The position numbers were made by a program, and so were the translations under genes. The notes beneath the pieces were generated by a model. The model was given only the letters and a program-made list of their open reading frames with translations. It did no database searches and had not been told where the DNA came from. A DNA stretch of 64,000 bases from Gymnorhina tibicen. Its lineage: Eukaryota > Chordata > Aves > Passeriformes > Artamidae. The stretch is taken from contig VXAZ01002374.1 of NCBI GenBank assembly GCA_013399875.1, positions 452,456 through 516,455 on the forward strand, read 5' to 3'. Within the stretch, counting starts at the first letter, position 1; each line of letters starts with the position of its first letter. Positions 28,374 through 38,797 of this stretch are shown here, piece by piece.

Positions 28374-28437
28374 AGGGCACACAAGAGAAACAACAGTGTG
28401 CTAAAGCAGAGAAATGGATAGGCTTCAAAAAGCAGCA
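28374..28437 (-). CDS. OFCC1: OFCC1 exon g, membrane segment
   Basis: This 64-bp exon has phase 1 in and phase 2 out, with acceptor TTGTTTCTTTTTAG (AG 28439-28438) and donor CCCT|GTAAGT at 28373-28372. It reads LLFEAYPFLCFSTLLFLLCA. With ATALM from exon f and LVG from exon h this forms about 25 mostly hydrophobic residues, long enough for one membrane pass. Medaka Opo is reported to be a transmembrane protein, so this exon is the likely carrier of that segment. A second frame is also open but would break the phase match to exon h. The intron to exon h is only 122 bp. Confidence 0.77.
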
Positions 28438-29539
28438 CTAAAAAGAAACAATAACAAGACTAGTGTTTGTCAGTCTGTGCCACAGGTCGACATAGGGAAC
28501 CTGAAGTTTCACTGCCTGTCTGTAATCAGCTCTGTCTGGCACTGGGGCTTAGGATCTAGGTTAAGAATATTCCAGTAGGAAGCCATTGCCTCTGCCACCA
28601 CTTCGAGGACTGACTGAGAGCTTCAGTAAACTTGGACAGGTTTTTGTAAACCACCGCTTCTTTGGGGCCTAGGTTGCCCTAAACCACTAAAAAAACTAAT
28701 TCTATTGAAAAAATCTTATTTTTTTGTTGGTTCTCCTTCCCAAAAAATTCTTGTAATTTTATATGCAAATCTTACATAATTTATAAATCTTCAGAAATAT
28801 ACATAGGACAAGAGCTATATATACAAATTATACACATGCGCATACACAAATTTTCAGATATGTGTGAGCCACTGAACCTTCCTTGTTATTCACATATTAA
28901 CTTCTTTTGTATTTAAAGTGATTTGGGGGGTAATTGTATCAACCCAAAGTTGTTGGGTTTTTGGTTTTGATGATAGGTCAAATACCAAAATTTGTAATAT
29001 AAATAATACACAGAATACCAGCAAGTAGTGCAAGAACAGCCCAACACTGGATAACCCAATGCTGCCCTGCTTAGTGCACAGGATACACAAAAGGCACAGT
29101 ACCCTATGGAGAAAAACCTCATTCCTAGAACACAGCAGGAGCAAATGCAAAACTAAGTCGTTTACAATGAGCACTATAAAGCTGCATGCTTTGGCAATCC
29201 CATCCCATCTTTCAACAGACAGAGAACCATGAGTAATTCCTCTGTTCCTAAGTGCCATCAGCATCTGACTATTACTGACCCTAAGTAAAAACATCTGTAG
29301 TTGCTCTGCTGGCTTTGAAACACATCAGCTCTTGCTTCAACAACGTGCTTTAGGAGGCCAGGGAGGGTCAGTCAGTCATGCCAGTGCTGGCGATGCTCCA
29401 GCTGTGCTTGCAGGTGGAGCTGGGGCAGGCACAGACAAAGACATGGTAGCTCTAAGAAGCTGGAGTCTGAGCAGGCTTTTTGTGGCTCAGGGCTAGTCCA
29501 GAGCCACGCTGGAGGTAAAAGGAACTGCCTGCAGCTTAC
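28438..29539 (-). other. OFCC1 intron between exons f and g
   Basis: This is 1.1 kb of intron with no recognised element. The minus-strand open frame at 28890-29294 (134 codons) has a rather hydrophobic product but no matching splice phases. Confidence 0.45.
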
Positions 29540-29613
29540 TAAGAGCGGTCGCATGGGGCCAAGGAAAAATTACTGTATCAGGTGCAGTTGCAATGCAGGA
29601 TTGACTTGGGTGT
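29540..29613 (-). CDS. OFCC1: OFCC1 exon f, Pro-rich juxtamembrane piece
   Basis: This 74-bp exon has phase 2 in and phase 1 out. It has a strong acceptor (TCTGCTGCCTGTGTTGTAG, AG 29615-29614) and donor CTTA|GTAAGC at 29539-29538. It encodes HPSQSCIATAPDTVIFPWPH, then ATAL; the final A with TG of exon g makes Met. Both other frames contain stops. The Pro/Trp-Pro-rich piece runs straight into the hydrophobic segment of exon g. I do not recognise this exon from memory; its place in the gene rests on splice-site quality and phase match to exons e and g. Confidence 0.77.
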
Positions 29614-31335
29614 CTACAACACAGGCAGCAGAGAACAGGCTGTCTTAGGCTGCCAAGCAATGCGCTCACTTAAGTTTTTAGTCACTAAAGAAAATGCTAT
29701 CACTTGGTGTTCATTCAAACATTCAAAAAAAAAAAAAAAAAAAAGAGAAAGAAAGAAAGAAAAGAATCAGGACTCAAAACCAACAATATTTCTCTGGTCT
29801 GAACTTCTGAAGCATTTCCTCAGCATTTTCTGACTTGCTTTTGAAAAGTTCAACACCAATGTCTTCACTCCTTTTTTCCTCCTTTGCCTCCTAGGTGATT
29901 ACATGAGAAGTCTCCACATTTGTAAAAATCAACATGGTTCTTTCCAAGAAAATGACAGACTCTGCAATCATGCTAAACATCCCAGACTCATGCATACATG
30001 CTACTTAGGTAACACATAGTTCAAATTCCCCTGTTCTGAAACAGATGCTCCTGCCTCCAAGATCCTAGCACATTGCTACAAATCAGTTTCTATTGAGACC
30101 TTTCCTATTTTTTTTCTTTTCTTTTGAATATGTACACATTTACATCAGTAAAATTACCACTGGTTCATAGCTAAACTGTTTTCCAGATTCCTCTACAGTA
30201 GAATTGGTATCACAGAAATTCCTAAGCAATAACTGAATCAGCTGGAAGGTCTGTGTGGATGCCAGTGGCAATGAAGTACATGGAAATTTTGCCTAAGTCA
30301 GGACCTACGAGAAATAAGACAAGATTCAAGTGTTGAGAAGTGAATACATGAAGCACAGGGTCAATCATCTTTAAAGTTTTATCCCTGAGTTTCAATCACA
30401 TCAACTTGGGTCCAGCTGTACTAAACAGGATTAACAAAAGAGGATTCTTGAATGGCACTACCTAATTCATAGATCTGAAACACATGAGAAGTTAAAGTAT
30501 TGCTCTCAAGGAGAGAAGTTGCTTGGAACTTTGTACTTACTTCGCTTCTCATGATGGAAATTATTTCACTTAATTTGGTTAGAGCTGCATTGACACAGGG
30601 GTTCATTAGGACACCCATTTGCTTGCAATTCAATTTAAAATTAAATACACTTTGTTGTTGATTTTATTACTTTTAAACTACTGTATCTATTGCCTTTATT
30701 AGCTGCTAATACACAATTATGAAGGTAAACAGTTTTCATTACTGAACATCAAACATTTAAATAACCACATTTGATCTCTTTCCTAGTTGCACCATTTTTC
30801 TCCTTTCCCTCCTTTGCCTGCGTATTAGATTGAAGAGAATAATTTATTCAGTGAAGTTAGGCCTCTTTTGTGCTCAGTAGCATGCTCATCAGCTGTCACA
30901 GCAGAACATGGCTTCCTTTGCTCTATTCATGAGGGTTATTTATTTCCTTCTTTCATTTCTTTACAGGTTATTTGATACATGTATTTATCTGAAGGTCATA
31001 TATAGCTTGATCACAAAAATTTTGCCCCAATTCCTATTTCCTTCACTCTCTAAGAGTAATTCAGAGGCAAGGATGAAGGATGCTGGGAGAAGCCATTTGG
31101 TCACCTTTTGAAGTGTACTGTGTGTAGCACTTAAAAATTACAGCCCAAGCTGGGTATCTGAAAACAGAGGTAATCCAAAACAGAGACCTCTTTCAAATAC
31201 ACAGGCTTAATTTTTCTAGGCCTGCGGTCCTTTGTTTGGGAGAAGTTCCATTTATTAATATCTGTAAAGCACTGAAAAGTCTTTAGAAGGAAAGTACATT
31301 AGATGGAAGTACAAACTAGCCCTTATCTGACATAC
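29614..31335 (-). other. OFCC1 intron between exons e and f
   Basis: This is 1.7 kb of intron. It contains the A-run with GAAA units at 29725-29765. It also has two exon-like decoys at 30541-30621 and 30222-30304, both of which would close the OFCC1 frame if included. Confidence 0.5.
29725..29765. repeat. A-run followed by GAAA units
   Basis: A 20-base A-run is followed by a short GAAA-type microsatellite to about 29765. There is no repeat body to its left that I recognise, so it is listed as a simple repeat and not as the tail of a retrocopy. Confidence 0.8.
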
Positions 31336-31400
31336 CTTTGAAAGAGTTCATGAATCCTGGCTCTCCACTTTTGTTTCTTGTGGTGAGAAGCTCCCTTGTG
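31336..31400 (-). CDS. OFCC1: OFCC1 exon e, basic linker
   Basis: This 65-bp exon has phase 0 in and phase 2 out, with donor CAAAG|GTATGT at 31335-31334. The acceptor AG is at 31402-31401, after a pyrimidine tract (TTTTTCTTTTTCTTCTTGG) lying some 15 bases upstream. A second acceptor six bases further in would keep the frame. It reads HKGASHH, then KKQKWRARIHELFQ. The basic cluster stands out from the acidic exons d and h. The split codon AG+A makes Arg with exon f. The frame starts exactly where exon d stops (phase 0), which is the main reason for choosing it over other open stretches in this 14-kb interval. Additional phase 0-0 exons between d and e are possible. Confidence 0.78.
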
Positions 31401-34400
31401 CTTTGAGTCCCACATGCCAAGAAGAAAAAGAAAAATCAGAATTTATTTCCAAGTGTACAGAAATAACAAGGAAATAAAAGCCATAAATGTGCAATTTTCC
31501 AAAGGTTTGCCTTAGGTCTTCTGGCTGAAGCTTTTCAGGAATTTTAGCCACCATTATTTTATCTCATTTTTTTCCATAACTTTTTTTCTGTCTGTTTTTC
31601 CATGTTTGCTGCATTATTTCCAAGAGAAACTGAGCTCTCATTTTGTTTTAAAAGCTTTTTTGGTACACGGTAGTGTCCTACAGTCCGTATTATTACAAGA
31701 CCTAATCACACAGTCATACATAAGCATGCATACATTTATGTATGTGCAAGTGTGTTTGCTCACACGCAACAAAACAGCACACAAAGCAGTTAGGCATAGA
31801 CCAGAGAGGTCACATCTTAAAGCCTTCCTTTAAATCTGCTCCAAATCTTGATGTCTTTCTTGACTCATCACAAATGTTTTTAAATATTTGGTGAGAAGGA
31901 CTGGCATTTTTGGAGGTTACAGTGTGTGGGAGGCTAACTCACATGAACAGTCCTCTCCCCCAACAGTTCTGCAGCTTTCCAGCATGAAGGTGGAGGGCTT
32001 GAAGTTATTTTTCTCTTGCACAGCAAGCTGAAAAAGTCTTTCCATCTAGAAGCTAGCATCAGCAACTATTAGGCTGTGTTCTTTGTGCAAAAACTCATAA
32101 CCATAACTTGCTGAGGGCTGTACACTCACAAAAACAAAATTCTTCCCCCTGACCTGCACTGTTCAGAGATCTTGCTGAATATTCAAGGGCATTTCTCATG
32201 TCTGGATCTTCTACTGGTGTCCCTGAGACTGACATAAAATGTGAATACAACACTACCAATATAGAAGAGGTGTCCTACTGTGCGCCCTATATTGTCATCT
32301 AAACAGTAGGAAATTATGCTCCACTGCTACTCTCATCAAGCCTCAAAGGCAAAAAACCATTTTGGTAGGGAGACAATGCAATAGTCAATGGAGAAAAATT
32401 CCCCACTGGGGACTCCATATCTGGCTGTTAAAGTCTCTCCTTTCTTCCAAATCTCTAAATTTTTTGACAAATTTCTGGCTGTTTTCAAGGAAGCCTGGAA
32501 ATGTCTGCTGAAGACTAAGGCAAAGCATCCTACTTATTTCCAAAATGAAAATTGTCAGAGCGTAAAAACAGACAAAAACAACAAAAGCCTGTGCATGTAG
32601 CTTTTAATGTAACTTTTTTTAACCCCGTAAAATTAAAGCAGAGACAACATGGTTGCCTTAAAGAACAGTGATTTGTTGGCAATCCGAGCCGAGATCCTCA
32701 GATGGATGCTATAAGTCCTGCAGGTCAAGAGTCACACATAAACAATTACAAAGGTGGCATGACTGAACTAGCTCAAAATGAGACCTTTTGGTTCTCCATA
32801 CAGCAATTGTGTCATGGGCAACGCTCCTCCACTGGTTAGAACCAAGCTCTCCTGCTCCTGGACAGCTTTTGGCTAAAATTTACAAGGACTTTCTGGAGCA
32901 GGACCCATTTCTCTCGCATCCCCACTGGCACTGATTTTCTTTGCCCAGGCTGGTAAATCACCACCTACACCACTTCCCCAGGAAGGGCTGGGAGCTGGCT
33001 CTGCTCTGGAGTTCTGCTCCAGCAGAGCTGGTAGCTGTCTGGCTAGGGCTGTCAGACCCACCTTGTGACACTTCCCACAGTCCAAGGGGCTGCAGTCACC
33101 AGGGAATATGTCAAGAGGTTTCAAGTTTTGGGCAGAGGCAGTTAAAGCTAAAGTTCAGAAAGTTGCAGTAGTGCTTGGTTCACATTTTTTCTCCTGGATG
33201 CAGTTCTTGGTGATGTCTGTGAAAGCTATTTTGGAGGTAGGCACTTACATTAAGAAATCAGATGAAATAGTGAACTCACTTCATGTAAAATATCAAGTAG
33301 CCATAACATTGTAACGACATTCAGACATTACCACTCCAGGCTTACACTGAGCCAGTAGTAAAGAAGTTTTTTTTTTTAAAAATTGATTTTATTACCAGAC
33401 TCCCACAGCTGTCCAATCCCCTTGTTTATCTTCTTAATCTTAATTAAATAATGAATATTCAAAAGAAAATATGAATCAGGCTTCTCTGTATGAACTGCAC
33501 TGTTTTCCATCTCTGCCTCTGAAGTGGCAATGGGAATATGATTTAAAACTATTTCTTCTGGATCCTAGTAAAATATTTGTCACAGTGTGTCATGATAATT
33601 TTTAAAAAGCTCTATCATCTACCTAATAAATTTGTTAAGTTTATTCAAATCTTATTGAACAGGAAAAGTGCAATGAGTCATGGTTAATATTTCTTTACCT
33701 ATACTAAGAAAAAAAAATATCAAAAATTCAGTGCTTAAGGTCCTATTCCGAAAACCTCTATAAGTCTGTAATACATCTTCTACATGATTAAAAAAACAGG
33801 AAACTTGCTTTAAAATGAATTATTCACCACCTTGAATAAATTTCCATCTTTCCTATTTGCAAAACCCCAAAGTCAGTTATGTAAATTTTAACCTACACTA
33901 ATTACCTCAGGGGTGTGCAAGCTAAAGGAAAGTAGATGCAGTAGAAAAAAAAAAAATCCCAGACATTTCCATCACCAGGAAGCAATTTAATAGAGGAAAA
34001 AAATGTGTAAGTTTTCAAAAACAGAACAGCCCAAATACATACTTTTTTTTTTTTTAATGTGGAATAGTCATTTCTGCAAAATCCCTTGAATCAGAGCTTT
34101 GCTGGAATAAACCAAGTGCTTTTTCTCAATAGCATATACCACGGCACACATAGCAAGGGGCTTGTTTCTCATCATGACACCAGCATTGTCTAGACTGTGA
34201 CAACGACCCATTGTTGACAACGGGCGTTCCCAACGAGAAGGCATGAAATGTGGTTTAGCTTCAAGTCTGTATAGACATTGCGGGCCCTCCAGAAAATAAG
34301 TGGCTAAAATCTGCGAACTGCTGGTCTAGGAGGTACTGGGAAAAGTGGAGAGTTGTTTGAAGGCAGAAGGGCTCAATCACAGCACCACTTTGTCCTGCTC

Positions 34401-34815
34401 CCCACCCTGATACCAGGCTCTGCTTTAGCTGTGAGCCAGCTCCTTCACACGTCTTCCTCAGTTTCTTCATCTGCCATCTTGAGGTCCAGTTACACAAATG
34501 TCCTATGCCTATCTACTGATTTCAGAGCCTGTGGTCAAGAGCAGGACTTGAAAAGGTCTTTCAGTCTGGGCTCAGCCTTGACACATACAATGGTGCACAT
34601 TGTTTCTACAAAGACAAGAACCTGACTCAACGCTACTAATCAGTGCTGACTGCTTATTTTCAGCATCTAACTACTTCACAAATGGCAGGACCTGGTTGTA
34701 TAGTAGTTTTCAATTTGGAAAAAAAATTAAACAAAACCCCACCCAAACACATCCTTTCCTCTTGAAAGCAAGCCCACAAAATTCAGCAAAGCTTTGAAGC
34801 AGAATCAAATTGGCT

Positions 34816-34821
34816 TTTATT
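34816..34821 (-). terminator. Poly(A) signal AATAAA after the Cys-rich frame
   Basis: A canonical AATAAA on the minus strand lies 93 bases beyond the TAA of the Cys-rich frame at 34914. About 40 bases separate it from a TTTGTGGGCTTGCTTT-like GU-rich stretch that could act as the downstream element. It supports, but does not prove, a transcript ending here. Confidence 0.4.
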
Positions 34822-34856
34822 GTTCAGCAAAAATGAAGCATTTAGGGAAAACATTT

Positions 34857-34888
34857 ACACACACACACCCACACACCCACCCACCCCC
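34857..34888. repeat. CA/CCCA microsatellite
   Basis: About 32 bases of CA units pass into CCCACA and CCCACC units. It lies between the stop codon and the poly(A) signal of the Cys-rich frame on the other strand. Confidence 0.85.
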
Positions 34889-34913
34889 TTTTTGGTCAGT
34901 CGTAGCTGTGCTA

Positions 34914-35197
34914 TTACAGCCTCCTGGTGAGGAGCTCTCCCCATGGTAATTTGAAACAGCCAGTGGAGCACTGGCCTTGGTGAAATTCATACTCCATGTA
35001 AGTAGTGGTGTAGGGGTCCACCTTCCTGCAAGTCTTCCTCACCAGGTCAGGGTGCAGCAGAGGCAGCACGGAGACACAACCTGTGGGGTCTCCAGCAGCA
35101 TCCCACTGCCCGCAACAATGCCACCTGTAGAGCTGGTGCTTCTCCTTCAGTCCACTCCTTGAGATATGTTGGTACATCACAGTGCAGGTAGTGATGT
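34914..35197 (-). CDS. Unidentified Cys-rich terminal exon (putative)
   Basis: This minus-strand frame ends in TAA at 34916-34914 and is open for more than 94 codons. It is unusually coding-like: third positions are GC-rich in an AT-rich intron. It contains ITTCTVMYQH, then LYRWHCCGQWDAAGDPTGC, then RKTCRKVDPYTTTYMEYEF, then GQCSTGCFKLPW. The CC...GC...C...C..GC spacing suggests a small zinc-binding or disulphide fold. AATAAA follows 93 bases after the stop (34821-34816), as expected for a last exon. A possible acceptor is at 35199-35198 (phase 1), which would join in frame to 35699-35827. It could be a nested gene, an alternative 3' end, or an old gene remnant; no long genomic A-tail was seen, which argues against a fresh retrocopy. 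I do not recognise the family. Confidence 0.4.
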
Positions 35198-35698
35198 CTT
35201 TGTTTAGGTGTAAACAGATGCCAAAATAAAAGCTTTTATTTAAAATTTCTGTATCTCCATCCTAAAATGTTTTTCAGTGATGGAAATCCTGCCCACTCTA
35301 TTTTTACAGATGGGAGAAGGGAGAACTCCTGGAGCAAATTGTCAGCAGGACTAGAAACGAAACCCAGATCTCTACTCCCACTGGTGCCATCTAGTTCTCC
35401 TCCAGCTGCCCTGTGGAGATTCATTCTCAGTAACTTCAATATCTAATGCACTGTTATACCACAAAATAAGTAAAAATGAAGAAACATTTGAGATGAACCA
35501 AAAAAAAATATTGCAAGAAAAGTTAACATTCTTTTCAAGCAAAGTGCAATTCTAAGAGGCTTATCTGCTCCATGTTAACTGTACAGAGATCACAGCGAAG
35601 GAACGCATGAAGAGGTAAGTTAAATGAGTGCCCTCCACTGAAAGCAAAGACTCCAGTAGCTGGATAAGAGCTGCTCTGAAAATTGCACCACCCATTAC

Positions 35699-35827
35699 CT
35701 GTTGGAATTTGTGTGACCTTGTCAAGGAGATGGCCACAAAGTGGAAAGTAAAGTTGTGTCAAACCCCAGACGCATGAAAGTATTATTGATGGCGCACTTT
35801 GCCAAAAAATGTGCCACAAACTCTTAG
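35699..35827 (-). CDS. Possible upstream exon of the Cys-rich frame
   Basis: This 129-bp open stretch has a strong pyrimidine tract and acceptor (TCTTTAAAAAACAG, AG 35829-35828) and a GTAATG donor at 35698-35697, phase 1 in and phase 1 out. It encodes KSLWHIFWQSAPSIILSCVW, GLTQLYFPLCGHLLDKVTQI and PT. Its outgoing phase matches the possible acceptor of the Cys-rich exon at 35197. The frame stays open beyond the donor as well, so it may simply be a chance open frame of 94 codons. Product unknown. Confidence 0.25.
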
Positions 35828-36593
35828 CTGTTTTTTAAAGAGAAAGAGAAAAAACAACAAAGCACATCCTCCCTGACTTTCCTTTCAAATAGAAAATATA
35901 TTTATTGTTCATGAGAATCAAATTAAAAACTTAGACAATTGAGTGTTTTGCAACAGAATTCAAACTCTCTTTTAAAACTGATACTGCAGAACACAAAGTG
36001 AGGTTTACTTAAGTCATGCTACAGCCTTATTACACTGAGTGATACAGATATATTTAGTGACAACATTATGGGCTGATCGTTTTGATAAATCTGTAAAGCA
36101 CTGCTTTATCTCTAACAATGCAGTGAAGACTGAGCTACCAGTCAACAGAGGAAAGTAGAGTTCTGCTACCAAGGTGAATGCTTTTATAAGACATATGTAT
36201 CAAAGACACTAATTTTGAACAGATATGGAAACTAGATCCATCTGTAAAGTAGATGTGATAAACAAGCACCTGAATTTCCTCAAAACTCAGAGATGTTTTC
36301 ATTCAGGATTTTGATCCAAGCTGATAGGACTAACAAAAGAACTTGAATCACTTTGCTTAAGATGTATTGAGAAAATTCTGGAGGGATGTCTGCTGCAGGG
36401 CTACCCAACTGCTGCAAAAACAAAGATTTTTGCCTCTCCAGCCTCAAAACAGAGAACTCACTCTTCTCATTTCTGTCTTGTTGTTCACAGAGAGATCACC
36501 TCTAGTTTCTTCAGAACCACCAGGTACTCCTTCAGATGCTTCCTATTTCACAGTTGAGAAGATATAGCTTCAAGGTCATAAACCTTTGGTATC

Positions 36594-36599
36594 CTCATC
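36594..36599. repeat. Target-site duplication CTCATC, left copy
   Basis: This is identical to 37146-37151 on the other side of the LTR and marks the integration site. Confidence 0.8.
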
Positions 36600-36894
36600 T
36601 GTTGCTGTGTATCCTATGGTTACAGAGGTCCCAGAAGCCATCAAGTGGTACCATGGTGTCACCCCAGAAACCTCCGCCCCTAACATGGTGACATTCTCCT
36701 CCCCCTAAGTGTCAGTCAAAGTTCTGTACCCTCCCCTTGTCAGTTAAATGTTCAGTTCTAGAGCGTTCTGTGAACCTTGTTATCTCATTGGACCTTTTGT
36801 ACCCTTCTCCCCATTGGCTGGTTTCTCCCAATCCCGTTCTTGCTCCTCCCTCATACCCTTCTCCTATTGGCCCTTTTCTGATCCCTCTCTTCGC

Positions 36895-36900
36895 TATAAG
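36895..36900 (+). promoter_or_regulatory. LTR TATA box
   Basis: TATAAG lies 60 bases before AATAAA and downstream of four CCAAT/ATTGG boxes, the normal layout of a retroviral U3 promoter. The element looks structurally intact, so residual antisense promoter activity in the OFCC1 intron is possible. Confidence 0.6.
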
Positions 36901-36954
36901 AGCATCTGCCAGCCACCATTTTGCGGCTTTCTTGTCCCTGGCTTCTTCCAAGGC

Positions 36955-36960
36955 AATAAA
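36955..36960 (+). terminator. LTR poly(A) signal
   Basis: AATAAA lies in the R region of the solo LTR, 60 bases after the TATA box. Confidence 0.6.
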
Positions 36961-37145
36961 CCTTGGAACTGCCATACAGAAGGTCCCTCTTGCCTCTTTG
37001 CTCCTTGCACCTTCTCAACGCCACCCGTCAACGCTCTGACACCGGCACTTCGTGCTGCGGAGCGCTACTGCTCACCAGCACACTCCCGTGGTGACACGGT
37101 GGTTGCCTCTGCTCCGCTGCTCCCTGACGGGAAGCTGCCGCATCA

Positions 37146-37151
37146 CTCATC
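37146..37151. repeat. Target-site duplication CTCATC, right copy
   Basis: This is identical to 36594-36599; no mismatch has accumulated. Confidence 0.8.
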
Positions 37152-38714
37152 AAAATCCAGAGTGTTGTGAGTGCGAGGCCATTTATGAGGATGTCTGACT
37201 ACCATAGCCAAGCACTGGAAATATGTAATGCTGAAATGTCATTTGCCACTGATTAAGAGACTTTAAGCAGAAACATCCCAGCCTGTCAAAGTTCCACACT
37301 TTCAGATGGCTCCAGATTAGCCTAGAAATCACCAGCTACTAAGATTGAGGCACTTTTAGCCTAAACAGTAAGATACAATGGAATATGCTAACAAGATGTG
37401 ATGGAAGATACTAACCACAATTTATTAGGGAACACATTCCCTCCAGTATAAAGCCATGTAGCATGAGCAATGCCAGTGAAAACCAGAGTGAACTACGCCA
37501 ATCTATATATCTAAAATGAATAGTTTACATTAACAATGTGAAAGAAAAAGTGTTCATACGCTATGTAATGAACTTCAGCGTTTTACAGCCTTTCTGTTTT
37601 CTGGATGCGGACAGCAAATCGGGACACAAACAACTGAAGGGAAACTGAAAGGAAATACCAATCGGAAACATTGAAACTTTTTTTGTGGTTTTCCCCCATT
37701 TTTCTTCAATTTAAAAATGCTTGTCAATTTCAGCACAGAATGTTTTCATTATTTGTAAAGCCTTTTCAAAGTCCCTCATGAAACTTTACTCCTTTAATCC
37801 TCTTACTCTTCCACAAAGCAGGTATCTAATTTTAGGTCTGTTTTGCAGATAGGGAAAACTTGAGTTATGGTAACAAATTTGCTTGTTACAGCTGCCCAAA
37901 AAAATCATGTTCAGGTCAGAGGTTACAGTCTATTTCATCTTTCTGAGTCCCTGTTCTTTGTTTTTGAGTGTCAATAAAACATTACCTCACAAATCTGCCG
38001 CCATTATAATTGCAATCAAAAAGTACAGACTTTATCCAATAACTTCCATTTGTACTGCCTTTCACATCATCTTCTGTTTCAAGTGTGCAGACACATTTGA
38101 ACACTTTATAATTAAGAGAGACATTCACTTACAATTAGTATATGAAAATTACAGAGAGGGAAAAAACACTTTTAAGTACAGTTTACTGTACGATTGTCTT
38201 AAACACAACAGTGGCAATGATGAGTTGCCATGCCTAATGGCTTTTCCCTGTAACGAACAGACCTCCTCCTGCAAGCCCACATCCTGCTCCATGTGTCTGC
38301 TGAAAGGAAATTGTTTCACATATGCAGCTGAGATGCTTCTCTGATTTGAATCCTGATATGAGCAACTGTATGATAACATCATATTGTGCTGACATGTCTT
38401 TGAGTGAACGTGTTAACTTTATTATATATTCTCATCATTACCACCTAGTCCTGAAAACTGCATCTTGTCTAAGGGTCTGGCACAGTAATGAGAGAAACCA
38501 AGTGTGCTAACAGGTTGCCAGCAGGCTGAACAACAGTGATGATTTTTCAGCTTTGTACTAAATAAATAAGCATGCATGTAATGCAACTGAATTCTCTTTC
38601 ATAGTATTTCAACATCTCTCAGCTTACAGACTACCTGGTTATATTTCCCACTAACAAACCGATGTGAACTCCAAAGCCCTTAAAAAGTCAGGTTACACAT
38701 GAAAAACCCAATAC

Positions 38715-38797
38715 ACCTCAAGAGCACGAGGTTGAACTAGGCAGGCTCCAGAGGTTTGGTTCTTCTCCACCTGAATTAATCTGTTCTATGAAGTAAA
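38715..38797 (+). mobile_element. CR1 LINE 3' end, degenerate
   Basis: GAGGTTGAACTAGGCAGGCT, CCAGAGG, then a TTCTTCTCCACCTGAATTA-like block and TCTGTTCTATGAAG follow the order of the CR1 3' tail (GGTTGGACTAGATG, CCAGAGGTCCCTTCCAACC, ATTCTATGA). It is more diverged than the copy at 40610. Confidence 0.55.

Larger units (their letters stand above)
36600..37145 (+). mobile_element. Solo LTR of an endogenous retrovirus, 6-bp TSD
   Basis: This 546-bp element starts TGTTGCTG and ends CCGCATCA (TG...CA). It is flanked by perfect direct repeats CTCATC at 36594-36599 and 37146-37151. Six-base duplications are typical of class II (ERVK-like) retroviral integration. In plus orientation it shows several ATTGG/CCAAT boxes (36787, 36813, 36828, 36866), a TATAAG box at 36895-36900 and AATAAA at 36955-36960, in the order U3-R-U5. 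No internal retroviral genes adjoin it, so it is a solo LTR left by recombination. It is antisense to OFCC1. The open frames inside it (36712-37170) are not genes. Confidence 0.85.

Noticed and set aside
30541..30621. 81-bp exon with GTAAGT donor as an extra OFCC1 exon
   Set aside because: It is open only in phase 0, while exon e leaves in phase 2 and exon f enters in phase 2. Inclusion gives an early TAA.
36737..37170. Plus-strand frames of 100 and 140 codons
   Set aside because: They lie inside the solo LTR and span its U3, R and U5, so they are not a viral or host gene.
37981..38062. Minus-strand piece TNGSYWIKSVLFDCNYNGGR with a GTAATG donor as an OFCC1 exon
   Set aside because: The acceptor lacks a pyrimidine tract, and exon e already supplies the phase needed by exon f.
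37883..38344. 153-codon plus-strand open frame
   Set aside because: About one such chance frame is expected in 64 kb of this composition. No splice sites, domain or coding-like third positions were seen.
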